Shown here one piece after another: positions 36,957-45,400 of a stretch of 64,000 bases of DNA (positions are counted from its first letter, which is position 1; each line of letters starts with the position of its first letter). The position numbers were made by a program, and so were the translations under genes. Below the pieces are notes generated by a model. The model had not been told where the DNA came from. It saw only the letters and a program-made list of their open reading frames with translations, and searched no databases. The stretch lies in NCBI RefSeq assembly GCF_001431725.1, contig NZ_CP013106.1, forward strand, positions 1,984,001 to 2,048,000. Direction: 5' to 3'. The stretch comes from Halomonas huangheensis. GTDB taxonomy: Bacteria > Pseudomonadota > Gammaproteobacteria > Pseudomonadales > Halomonadaceae.

Positions 36957-38264
36957 ATGCTGTCACCTTGCTCATCGCCCCTGAGTTCATCACCCCTGTC
37001 GCGTAGCCTGTGTCTACTGGGTATCGCGATGTCCGCCGGTTTATCACTTTCCGCCTGGGCCAGTGATGCGGCGGGCAATAGAACAACAGATAGTAGAACG
37101 ACAGATAGTAAAACACCTGGTGAGGACGTGAATATGAGTGGAGACCCTGTGGCAGGGGTGACGGCGAAGACATTTGGCCAATTGCCTGACGGGCGAGAGG
37201 TGGAACTCTATCTCCTCGTCAACGCCAACGGCCTGGAGATGACGGTAATGTCCTATGGTGGGACGATCGTGTCGCTCAAGGTGCCTGATGCACAAGGTAA
37301 TGCGGAGGATGTGGTGCTTGGTTTTGATAGTCTGGAGGACTACCTGAGCCCTGCGTACCGTTCCGCCAATCCGTATTTCGGTGCCATCATAGGCCGCTAC
37401 GGTAACCGTATTGCCGGCGGCCAGTTCGAGATCGACGGCACGGCTTACCAGGTGCCGACCAATGATGGCGAGAACTCTCTGCACGGGGGCGATCGGGGCT
37501 TTGACCAGCGGTTATGGCAGGTGAGCGCGGTAGATGCGAAAGACGGTGTTGGCGTGGTTCTATCGCTGGTCAGCGAAGATGGCGACCAGGGTTATCCTGG
37601 TCAGTTGGAAACGCAGGTTCGCTACACATTGACCAATGATAATGCGCTGGATATTCGCTATCAGGCGACGACGAATGAGACTACGCCGATCAACCTGACG
37701 CAACACAGTTACTTCAATCTCGAAGGCGAAGGCGGAGTTGAAGGTCAGAGCGGCATCCTCGATCACATATTGACTCTGAACGCTGAGGCATTCACCCCGG
37801 TGGATGAAGGATTGATACCTACCGGCGAGATTCGCTCGGTAGAAGGCACGGCGTTCGATTTCCGTGAGCCGACGCCAGTTGGATCGCGCATTGATGGTGA
37901 TGACCAACAATTGCAGCGTGGTAAAGGCTACGATCACAACTTCGTATTGGCCGATAATGCTTCTGACGCCAAGAACGGCTCCGATGCCGAAGGCCTGGTG
38001 CTTGCGGCACGTGTTGAAGCTCCGCAGAGTGGTCGGATCATGGAGGTTTACACCACTGAACCGGGAGTGCAATTCTATTCCGGTAACTTCCTTGATGGGT
38101 CATTGGTCGGTAAAGCCGGGCAGCCTTATGAGCATCGCTCGGGTCTCGCCTTGGAAACCCAGCACTTCCCGGATTCTCCCAATCAGCCGGACTTTCCCTC
38201 AACGCTGCTGTCGGCTGGCGAAACATATAAAAGCCACACACGTTACGAGTTCTCGACCAGGTGA
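36957..38264 (+). CDS. galM: Periplasmic aldose 1-epimerase (galactose mutarotase-like)
   Basis: A 435-residue aldose epimerase with a signal peptide (cleavage near AWA at residue 35) and a threonine/serine-rich linker made of an RTTDS duplication. The catalytic domain follows: GRYGNRIAGGQFEIDG, the histidine in NSLHGGDRGFD, the second catalytic histidine in LTQHSYFNLEG and the glutamate in AVETQHFPDSPNQPDFPS-like ETQHFPDSPN. It interconverts alpha and beta anomers of aldoses outside the cytoplasm before uptake by the AraFGH system downstream. The family's usual cytoplasmic form is about 350 residues; the extra length is the leader and linker. Confidence 0.87.
   Translation: MLSPCSSPLSSSPLSRSLCLLGIAMSAGLSLSAWASDAAGNRTTDSRTTDSKTPGEDVNMSGDPVAGVTAKTFGQLPDGREVELYLLVNANGLEMTVMSYGGTIVSLKVPDAQGNAEDVVLGFDSLEDYLSPAYRSANPYFGAIIGRYGNRIAGGQFEIDGTAYQVPTNDGENSLHGGDRGFDQRLWQVSAVDAKDGVGVVLSLVSEDGDQGYPGQLETQVRYTLTNDNALDIRYQATTNETTPINLTQHSYFNLEGEGGVEGQSGILDHILTLNAEAFTPVDEGLIPTGEIRSVEGTAFDFREPTPVGSRIDGDDQQLQRGKGYDHNFVLADNASDAKNGSDAEGLVLAARVEAPQSGRIMEVYTTEPGVQFYSGNFLDGSLVGKAGQPYEHRSGLALETQHFPDSPNQPDFPSTLLSAGETYKSHTRYEFSTR
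37080..37109. repeat. 15-nt tandem repeat, 2 units, inside the mutarotase leader
   Basis: AGAACAACAGATAGT (37080-37094) and AGAACGACAGATAGT (37095-37109) encode a repeated RTTDS just after the signal peptide. Confidence 0.8.
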
Positions 38265-38297
38265 TCGAGCTCAGACATCGTATTTTTCGATGATTGT

Positions 38298-38321
38298 CAG
38301 GCCCCGCCAATGCGGGGCCTG
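38298..38321. terminator. Terminator hairpin after the mutarotase gene
   Basis: CAGGCCCCGC (38298-38307) pairs with GCGGGGCCTG (38312-38321) around a four-base loop, 34 bases after the stop. No clear T-run follows, so efficiency is uncertain. The rest of the 338-bp gap to araF holds no ORF I would support. Confidence 0.6.
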
Positions 38322-38459
38322 ATGCGTTGTATACAACGCCAGTCGCGGCCTGTCGGTCATCACAGACAAATTCACTCACATTCTTCCCCACACTTTAGTC
38401 GCAGCGCCTGCAGGCGGTCTTCTGGCGTGTGGTGGCGTATTCTGGTCGTTAGGCACTAA

Positions 38460-38475
38460 GTGATAACCAATTAAG
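38460..38475. promoter_or_regulatory. Candidate LysR half-site upstream of araF
   Basis: GTGATAACCAATTAAG shares GTGATAACCAA with the site at 36828. It lies about 140 bp before the araF start, a usual activator distance. Confidence 0.45.
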
Positions 38476-38602
38476 TATTACTAGAGGTCTAAAATGCTAT
38501 TTGGAGGTTATTGGGCATGCGCCTAGAGTTCGAGAAGGTCGGGTAGTGGGCAATCCCTTTCCCGAAGCCACAACAATAATTCCCGCTCGAAAGAGGAGCA
38601 CA

Positions 38603-39586
38603 ATGATGCGACCCCTATTTCTTCTGACGACCGCCACTCTGGCACTGATGACGGCCACCGCCAGTCAGGCTGCTGACGACGTCAAACTCGGATTTATCGT
38701 CAAGAAGCCAGAACAGGCCTGGTTCATCAATGAGCAGAAAGCTGCTACTGCACTTGGCGAGGAAGAGGGGTTTGAAGTGGTACGCCTGGCCGGAGAGGAC
38801 GGGCAGCAGGTACTCAGCGCCATCGATAATCTCAATTCCCAGGGAGCACAGGGCTTCGTCATCTGTCCTCCGGATGTGCGCCTTGGGCCAGCGATCATGA
38901 ACCGTGCAGAGCAATATGGCATGAAGGTTGTCACCGTTGATGACCGCTTCGTTGGCTCGGATGGTGAGCCGATGGAGGGCGTGCCACACCTCGGAATGTC
39001 AGGCTTCAAGATCGGCCAGCAGGTAGGTAACGCGATCGCCTCTGAGATGGAGGCGCGTGGCTGGAACCCCGAAGAAGTTGCCGCGTTGCGTATCACCAAC
39101 TATGAGCTGCCGACGGCGAAAGAGCGTACGGATGGCGCGACCGAGGCATTGCTGGAGAGTGGTTTCGCCGAGAGCAACATCTTCGATGCTCCGCAGCAGA
39201 ATACCGATACCGCCAGTGCCTTCTCAGCGGCATCACCGGTCATTTCGCAGAACGGCGACTTCGAGCATTGGGTCATCTACGCGCTCAATGAAGAGAGTGT
39301 TCTGGGCGGAGTACGTGCCACGGAGCAGTATGGTCTGGCACCTGAGGATGTGATTGGAGTGGGTATCAACGGCTCAGGGGCTGCTTTCGCCGAATTCTCA
39401 CGGCAGAATCCCACCGGCTTCTACGGCACCGTAGCTGTCAGTTCCACCTCCCATGGTCGCGAAACCACCAGCAACCTCTACAACTGGGTGACCGAAGGCG
39501 TTGAGCCGCCGGCCAATGTCGAGACAACCGGTACTCTGATGACACGGGAAAACTGGGAGCAGGTGCGCGATGAGCTTGGCCTTTGA
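38603..39586 (+). CDS. araF: L-arabinose-type ABC transporter periplasmic binding protein (AraF)
   Basis: A 327-residue type I periplasmic binding protein. The signal peptide ends near SQA, and the mature part starts [15 protein letters not shown], as in AraF. Other ligand-pocket segments are [31 protein letters not shown] and [14 protein letters not shown]. The ATG at 38603 has AGGAG nine bases upstream; the longer reading has no leader character. It should bind L-arabinose, and possibly D-galactose or D-fucose. Its 3' end overlaps araG by 17 bases. Confidence 0.9.
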   Translation: MMRPLFLLTTATLALMTATASQAADDVKLGFIVKKPEQAWFINEQKAATALGEEEGFEVVRLAGEDGQQVLSAIDNLNSQGAQGFVICPPDVRLGPAIMNRAEQYGMKVVTVDDRFVGSDGEPMEGVPHLGMSGFKIGQQVGNAIASEMEARGWNPEEVAALRITNYELPTAKERTDGATEALLESGFAESNIFDAPQQNTDTASAFSAASPVISQNGDFEHWVIYALNEESVLGGVRATEQYGLAPEDVIGVGINGSGAAFAEFSRQNPTGFYGTVAVSSTSHGRETTSNLYNWVTEGVEPPANVETTGTLMTRENWEQVRDELGL

Positions 39587-41114
39587 GGAAGTCTCGGCGG
39601 CTGACGCTGTTCAGGGTTCAGCGTCGGATGCCTTTCTGCGCGTCGAGAATATCACCGTCGAGTTTCCTGGCGTACGTGCTCTGGACGGCGTGAGCTTCAA
39701 TGCTCGCGCCGGCGAGGTCCACGCCTTGATGGGCGAGAACGGTGCCGGGAAATCGACCTTGCTCAAGGTGTTGAGTGGCGTTAACCGAGTCAGTTCGGGA
39801 GCGGTGTGGCTGGATGGTCAGCGTCATGTGTTTTCCAACGCACGAGAAGCACTGGCACAGGGTATTGCCATCATCTACCAGGAGCTGACGTTATCGCCCA
39901 ACCTGTCGGTGGCAGAGAACCTGTTGCTCGGACAACTGCCGGAGCGTAATGGCCTGCTGGATCGCAAGCGTCTCTACAGCAGGGCACGAGAAGTGTTGGC
40001 GGATCTCGGTGAGACGGAAGTGCATCCTGCTACCAAGGTCAGGGACCTGTCGATTGGCCAGCAGCAGATGATCGAGATCGGGCGCGCGCTGTTGCGCGAT
40101 GCCAGGGTCATCGCCTTCGATGAGCCCACCAGCAGCCTGTCTATCCAGGAAATTCGCCAGCTCAAGCGTATCGTCAAACGTCTGCGTGACGAGGGGCGGG
40201 TGGTGCTGTATGTCACTCACCGTATGGAAGAGGTGTTCGAGATGTGTGATGCGGTCACGGTATTCCGTGATGGCTGCCACATTCGTACCCATGACGATAT
40301 GCAGGGGCTGGACCACGATATGCTGGTCAGCGAGATGGTGGGTCGTGATATCGAGGACGTCTATGGCTATCGATCCCGCGACGCCGGAGAGGTGTTGCTT
40401 TCGGTAGGCAACATTGAAGGGCGAGGGCTGGCCGCACCGGTGAGTTTCGACGTGCACCGGGGTGAGGTCTTCGGCCTCTTCGGCTTGGTGGGAGCAGGGC
40501 GTAGTGAACTGATGCGCCTGGTGTGTGGCGTCGAAACGCCGAAATCCGGGCAGGTGCACTTTCAGGGCAGAGAGCAGCGTTTTGCGACACCGCGAGACGC
40601 TATCCGCGCCGGGCTGGCGATGTGCCCCGAGGATCGCAAGTCTCAGGGCATATTCCCCGTCGCCAGCGTATCTGACAACCTCAATATAAGCTGTCGGCGT
40701 TTCTTTAAACGCTTCGGCTGGATGCGCCACACCAGGCGCGAACTCGACAACACCCAGCAATATATCCGCCAGCTCAGTATCAAGACGCCTGGGCCGCGCA
40801 CACCTATCGCAACGCTTTCCGGTGGCAATCAGCAGAAGGTCATTCTGGCACGCTGGCTGTCAGAGCAGATCGAGCTGTTTGTGATGGATGAGCCAACGCG
40901 AGGCATCGATGTGGGCGCACGCAGGGACATCTACACCTTGTTGTATGACCTTGCGGAAGACGGCAAAGGCGTGGTGGTGATTTCCAGTGACCTGGCGGAG
41001 ATCAGTGCTATCTGTGATCGCGTGGGGGTCATGCGTGATGGCGAGTTGGTCGAAATCGTGCCGCGTGACGAGGCGACGCCTGAACGGCTGTTGAGCCTCG
41101 CGTTGCCGAGCTGA
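39570..41114 (+). CDS. araG: L-arabinose ABC transporter ATP-binding protein (AraG)
   Basis: A 514-residue protein with two ABC domains. Domain one has Walker [13 protein letters not shown] and signature [10 protein letters not shown]; its Walker B is [11 protein letters not shown]. Domain two has the degenerate [12 protein letters not shown] in place of Walker A, signature [10 protein letters not shown] and [12 protein letters not shown]. This plan is standard for sugar-type (CUT2) importers such as AraG, MglA and RbsA. It drives uptake with AraF and AraH. Confidence 0.93.
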   Translation: MSLAFEEVSAADAVQGSASDAFLRVENITVEFPGVRALDGVSFNARAGEVHALMGENGAGKSTLLKVLSGVNRVSSGAVWLDGQRHVFSNAREALAQGIAIIYQELTLSPNLSVAENLLLGQLPERNGLLDRKRLYSRAREVLADLGETEVHPATKVRDLSIGQQQMIEIGRALLRDARVIAFDEPTSSLSIQEIRQLKRIVKRLRDEGRVVLYVTHRMEEVFEMCDAVTVFRDGCHIRTHDDMQGLDHDMLVSEMVGRDIEDVYGYRSRDAGEVLLSVGNIEGRGLAAPVSFDVHRGEVFGLFGLVGAGRSELMRLVCGVETPKSGQVHFQGREQRFATPRDAIRAGLAMCPEDRKSQGIFPVASVSDNLNISCRRFFKRFGWMRHTRRELDNTQQYIRQLSIKTPGPRTPIATLSGGNQQKVILARWLSEQIELFVMDEPTRGIDVGARRDIYTLLYDLAEDGKGVVVISSDLAEISAICDRVGVMRDGELVEIVPRDEATPERLLSLALPS

Positions 41115-41218
41115 TGGCGATGAGGCTCTTGTACTTGCTGCACCACGGGCCCTTTTGCCAACGATCCATTCATTGAACAACGCCCCTTCCTTCAACAACG
41201 ATCAATTCCTTGAAAACA

Positions 41219-42247
41219 ATGAGCGAAGATTCCATGACAACTCAACGCCTCGCTGAAGGCGAAACCGCTCAGGCTCCCCATGCCAAGGGGCGTCAGGGGC
41301 TGGCGAAGCCTTTGCGTACTCTGCTGGATACGTCAGGCCTGATTGCCGTCTTCATTCTGCTGTTCATCGGCCTTTCGGTGCTGATCCCCGACTTCCTGAC
41401 CAGCCGCAATATGGTTGGTCTACTACTGTCGGTCACTGTCATCGGCACTATCGCCACTACCATGATGCTGGTGTTGGCGCTTGGAGAAGTCGATCTATCG
41501 GTGGCCTCCATTGTCGCTTTCAGCGGCGTGGTGGCTGCGGTTGCTACGACAACGTCAGGCAGCGTCTTCATCGGTGTGATGGCGGGGGTTCTGGCCGGAG
41601 GAGTGGTCGGTGCCTTCAACGGCTTTGTGGTCGCACGTTTCGGCATCAATTCGTTGATCGCGACGTTGGCAGCGATGGAGTTCGTGCGTGGCCTGGCTTA
41701 CATCACCTCCGGCGGTGATGCGGTGATGATTACCGTCCCGGGCTTCTTCGATCTGGGCAGTGCCTCCTTTCTCGGCCTGACGCTGCCGGTCTGGGCGATG
41801 ATCGTGTGTTTCGTGGTGTTTGGTGTACTGCTCAACATGACCTCCTTCGGGCGTAATGTGTTGGCCACGGGCGGCAATGCAGAAGCGGCTGCGTTGGCAG
41901 GGGTCAACGTACGCCGATTGAAGATTATTGTCTTCGGCCTGCAAGGCGTGGTCGCGGGGGTTGCCGGGGTGCTGCTGACATCACGCATGGGTCTGGGTGA
42001 TCCCAATACGGCGCTGGGTCTTGAGCTGGCGGTGATCTCTGCCTGCGTACTCGGTGGCGTGGCACTGTCCGGTGGTGTGGCCTCGATTACCGGCGTGCTG
42101 GTGGGGGTGTTGATCATGGGCTGTGTACAGAACGCCATGGGCCTGCTCAATGTGCCGACCTTCTACCAGTACCTGGTGCGTGGCGCGATCCTATTGCTGG
42201 CGGTGATGTTTGACCGCTGGAAACAGACCAGGCGTGCCAGGGGCTGA
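41219..42247 (+). CDS. araH: L-arabinose ABC transporter permease (AraH)
   Basis: A 342-residue membrane protein with 8-10 hydrophobic segments. It has the CUT2 permease patterns GEVDLSVASIVAFSGVVAA, GINSLIATLAAMEFVRGLAYI and SFGRNVLATGGNAEAAALAGV, aligning well with AraH. Start choice is open between 41219 and 41234. It lies about 100 bp after araG and ends just before a strong terminator. Confidence 0.92.
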   Translation: MSEDSMTTQRLAEGETAQAPHAKGRQGLAKPLRTLLDTSGLIAVFILLFIGLSVLIPDFLTSRNMVGLLLSVTVIGTIATTMMLVLALGEVDLSVASIVAFSGVVAAVATTTSGSVFIGVMAGVLAGGVVGAFNGFVVARFGINSLIATLAAMEFVRGLAYITSGGDAVMITVPGFFDLGSASFLGLTLPVWAMIVCFVVFGVLLNMTSFGRNVLATGGNAEAAALAGVNVRRLKIIVFGLQGVVAGVAGVLLTSRMGLGDPNTALGLELAVISACVLGGVALSGGVASITGVLVGVLIMGCVQNAMGLLNVPTFYQYLVRGAILLLAVMFDRWKQTRRARG

Positions 42248-42291
42248 CTGCTACCAACGACGCTGATCAGATAGCGAGAACGTAGCCATAT

Positions 42292-42332
42292 GCAAACGGC
42301 GAGCAGGGCATAATGCCCTGCTCGCCGTTTGC
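42292..42332. terminator. Bidirectional terminator between araH and GntR genes
   Basis: A perfect 19-bp stem (42292-42310 with 42314-42332; GCAAACGGCGAGCAGGGCA and its complement) and a three-base TAA loop lie between convergent genes. The stem carries AAAC/GTTT bases at its foot, so it can end transcripts from both sides. Confidence 0.88.
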
Positions 42333-42361
42333 ATGTTTGTCATTTGCACGTCAGAGGACGA

Positions 42362-43126
42362 TCAGGGGGAGGGCGGAAGCTCCAGACCACCACCAAGAAT
42401 CGAGTCTCCCGGCTGGATGCCCAGCGCCTCGGCGGTCCCATCGAGCACCGCCTGGGCGGCGCGGAAGGCGGCCTGAGGTTGGCGAGCGCGGATCGCTTCC
42501 ATCAGCTCGCGGTGGCGTTCCAGACTGGCCTCGGGATCGGTGGAGCTCTCGTTGGACATCTCGATCAGCAGGTAGATCGAAGGGCGCAGAATATGCGAGA
42601 GCTGCGACCAGACGATATTGCGCGTCGCCTTGAAGATAGCAACATGAAAGGCAATATCGTGATCGCTGTGCAGGCGCTTGACCTCGGAGCCGGCGACATT
42701 CATCTCGCGCGCCATGCCGTCGAATGCCTCTTCAATGGCAACCAGGTCACGCGCAGTAGCGCGGCGTGCAGCGGTCATCGCCACCCAGGGTTCAACATCG
42801 AGTCGGAAGGCGAGAATCTCGCGCTGAATATCCGGGTTCGGCGCCGCATATCGTGTCATCCAGTCCGTGACCTGCGGATCGAGAATGTTCCAGGCCTCGA
42901 AGTTGCGGACACGCGTGCCATGGCCTGAAATACGTTCGATGATACCGGCATCGACCAGTTGGCGAATATCACTGCGTACGGCGGAGCGGTTGAGCGAGAA
43001 CTGTGCCGAAAGATCCACTTCCTTGGGAACCAGGTCGCCGGGCCTGTAGTGGCCGGAAAATATGGCTTGAGCAAGATACTCAGTGACGCTGGGTCGTTTG
43101 CTGTTGTTTGTGGTGGAAGGCGGCAC
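42362..43126 (-). CDS. GntR-family (FadR subfamily) transcriptional regulator
   Basis: A 254-residue regulator. The N-terminal winged helix-turn-helix (DLSAQFSLNRSAVRSDIRQLVDAGIIE near residue 38-64) is followed by an FCD ligand domain with the metal-binding residues in HDIAFHVAIFKAT and ERHRELMEAI. It starts with GTG behind GGAG. Its own upstream gap contains the palindrome TATGTTGAACATA, also found between the dehydratase and TRAP operons. It is likely an autoregulated repressor of pentonate uptake and dehydration, relieved by a sugar acid or keto-deoxy acid. Confidence 0.87.
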   Translation of the reverse strand: MPPSTTNNSKRPSVTEYLAQAIFSGHYRPGDLVPKEVDLSAQFSLNRSAVRSDIRQLVDAGIIERISGHGTRVRNFEAWNILDPQVTDWMTRYAAPNPDIQREILAFRLDVEPWVAMTAARRATARDLVAIEEAFDGMAREMNVAGSEVKRLHSDHDIAFHVAIFKATRNIVWSQLSHILRPSIYLLIEMSNESSTDPEASLERHRELMEAIRARQPQAAFRAAQAVLDGTAEALGIQPGDSILGGGLELPPSP

Positions 43127-43160
43127 TATTCAACTCCATTGATGATCCCACCGATCCTCG

Positions 43161-43179
43161 CATATGTTGAACATATACT
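43161..43179. promoter_or_regulatory. Probable GntR autoregulatory operator
   Basis: TATGTTGAACATA (43163-43175), a 6-1-6 perfect palindrome, lies 37 bp upstream of the GntR start. It is the same core as at 29755-29767 and has the same TACT flank. Confidence 0.7.
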
Positions 43180-44153
43180 CAATTATGCGCGGCTGTAGCG
43201 TAGAGGGTGAGTAGGCGAATCCATGCAGGGTCTGTCAGCGGTAGGTTTGCGTTTCCTCGGTTGGGAGCACAAGGCGCTGCGTAAGTGAGAGCACAAGCCG
43301 GGGTGAGCGGTGGAGCATGGCACTGGTGTCATCTCTCCAGGAAAATCGGATCGGAAGCGACGGCCAGGGTCCAGACAACGTCACTGAGTGGAACACGAAT
43401 AGGTTGTATTCTGCCAGGTTGTATTCTGCGGCTGACTTTATTCGTCAATGTTATTGCTGAAAGAATCGCCGCAACAATCGCAGTAACAATCCAGTTCAGT
43501 ATTGGTATGACCATTGCCAGGGTTTCTTCGGGTAAGGAAAAACCAGGCGGGACAATCTGATTTCCAACAGCTCGGCTGGGATTCGGTCTCCTCTAGAGTC
43601 TCAAGGCAAGATTCATTAGGGGTTAACCTCACTTTGGGGCTTAAGTTGTTGGTGGGGAGGCTCAGGTGGTGCTTTGTGTCTGTGCTGTCACAGAGTTTTG
43701 AACACCCTCCAATCCAAATACAGTGGCTTCGATAATTTTGTGATACTTGAGTTACATATTCTTTCAATTATTTAAATTTTGTATAGATTTTTCGGTTTAC
43801 AAGGTCAGTATTGGTGCTTCAGGTGAGTTGCCGGTTAGTTGTTTCTGTCTTTATGGCATTGTCGAAATCTTTTGCTACACTTCGGTTCAGGGAAATGGTT
43901 TAAATGCTTGACAGACAGCGTGTAATTGCCAGGAACCTGCAATATTCCAGCAAAGTTCCGGGGCTTGCTATTTGGCTCTCCTGGTTGGCTTTGGTATTTA
44001 TAGGTCGCTAGCGTCACATGGAGTTTTCCGATGGGTGACTGGGAGCCATTTCAGCGTTGAGTGTGAACATTATGCGTTGAGCGGGAATTGTAGTGAGGCG
44101 ATACATTTGTATGTATGTGTCCTTCGAATGTAACGATGAGTCAGGGAGGAGTT
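43180..44153. other. Intergenic region of about 970 bp, no supported gene
   Basis: The gap between the GntR and Csu-type pilus genes. It contains a 15-nt direct repeat (AGGTTGTATTCTGC at 43401-43414 and 43416-43429). From about 43720 it becomes clearly more AT-rich than the DNA before it. Open frames here (43285-43560, 43438-43767 and 43835-44017) have no ribosome sites or family features. The AT-rich part probably carries the promoter and control region of the pilus operon. Confidence 0.45.
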
Positions 44154-44651
44154 ATGCGGAACAGTCTTCTTGCCCGTGGTAGCCTTTTTACTGTCTTGAT
44201 GATATCGGCGAGTTATGCCGCCGCACAGACAGCGACCACACAGTTCAACGTTCAAATCACCATCAATGCCGAGTGTCAGATCAATTCTGCATCGGATCTG
44301 GATTTCGGTAGCGCTGGTGTGATTGATACTGCAGTTGAAGCCTCGAGTGAAATTGCAGTTCAGTGCACAAGCGGAACCACTTACGACATCGGGTTGGACG
44401 AGGGCCAGGGCACTGGTGCAACAGTCGCTACGCGTTTCATGACCGGCCCGGACTCCGAGACGGTCACCTATTCCCTCTATACCGAGGGAGGCCACACTGA
44501 TGTGTGGGGCAACACAGTCGGAACCGATACGGCTTCAGGCACCGGCACAGGATCCGAACAGCTATACACCGTCTTTGGTCAGGTTCCTGAGCAAGAAGCT
44601 CCAGCTCCGGGCACCTACACGGATGTTGTCACTGTTACCGTGACTTACTGA
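44154..44651 (+). CDS. Spore coat U (SCPU) domain pilin, Csu-type major subunit
   Basis: A 165-residue exported protein with a signal peptide (cleavage near AAA at residue 23). Its single SCPU domain opens TTQFNVQITINAECQINSASDLDFG, has the second cysteine in VQCTSGTTYDIGLDEG and ends in the donor strand YTDVVTVTVTY. These proteins build archaic chaperone-usher (Csu) pili used in surface attachment and biofilm. The ATG at 44154 has GGGAGGAG upstream. It is first in a four-gene operon. Confidence 0.87.
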   Translation: MRNSLLARGSLFTVLMISASYAAAQTATTQFNVQITINAECQINSASDLDFGSAGVIDTAVEASSEIAVQCTSGTTYDIGLDEGQGTGATVATRFMTGPDSETVTYSLYTEGGHTDVWGNTVGTDTASGTGTGSEQLYTVFGQVPEQEAPAPGTYTDVVTVTVTY

Positions 44652-44674
44652 TCGATCTGACCGAAGTGAGAACA

Positions 44675-45400
44675 ATGCGATCAATCGCCATATTGGTAGG
44701 GTGCCTCCTTACTGCGTTAACCCTCGTGGCACCTTCAGAAGCAGCATCGCTGCGTGTTGCTCCAGTTATTCTTGATCTCAGCGCGCCGACTGCGGCATCC
44801 ACGATCCGAATCTGGAACGATGCACAGCAACCGATCAACGTCCAGATTCGCGTGTTTCGCTGGACTCAGCAGAATGGTGAAGATGTCTACGAGGAAGCAA
44901 GTGATGTCGTTGCCAGCCCTCCGATCACCACATTGCAACCTGGCGGAGAGAATCTCGTACGGGTCGTGCGAACCGCAAAGCAGCCAGTGCAGGCAGAAGA
45001 AAGCTATCGGCTGATCGTGGATGAGCTGCCAACCTCATCGCAACGAGAGGCTGGTACCGTCTCCCTTGTAGTGCGGCATTCCATTCCTGTGTTCTTTGCC
45101 GATCCTGATGTTCCGGAAGCGGCTCCCGCCTGGTCCGTCGATCAGCGCCAAGGTGGCTATATGGTCACGGTCCGTAATGATGGAGCGCGCAGGTTCAAGG
45201 TCTCCAACCTCTCCTTGAGCAATGGCAGTGCGGTCGTTGCACGGCACGACGGCCTTGTCGGTTATGTGCTGGGAAATTCGACTGCCAGGTGGTTTGTTCC
45301 GGGCAGGAGTATCGAAGGCGTGTCAGGAGAGTCGATGACAATAACGGCGGACAGCGAAACAGGAAGTTTTGATGCGACCGCACGTCTCAGTGGCGGCTAG
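44675..45400 (+). CDS. Periplasmic chaperone of Csu-type pilus (CsuC-like)
   Basis: A 241-residue PapD-superfamily chaperone with a signal peptide ending near SEA. It has LRVAPVILDLSAP, IRIWNDAQQPINVQIRVFRW and YRLIVDELP, matching the archaic-pilus (fimbrial chaperone-like) group rather than PapD proper. It overlaps the usher start by 29 bases. Confidence 0.86.
   Translation: MRSIAILVGCLLTALTLVAPSEAASLRVAPVILDLSAPTAASTIRIWNDAQQPINVQIRVFRWTQQNGEDVYEEASDVVASPPITTLQPGGENLVRVVRTAKQPVQAEESYRLIVDELPTSSQREAGTVSLVVRHSIPVFFADPDVPEAAPAWSVDQRQGGYMVTVRNDGARRFKVSNLSLSNGSAVVARHDGLVGYVLGNSTARWFVPGRSIEGVSGESMTITADSETGSFDATARLSGG

Noticed and set aside
43285..43767. Overlapping small open frames on both strands
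   Set aside because: There are no ribosome sites, no family features and a composition unlike coding DNA; treated as intergenic.
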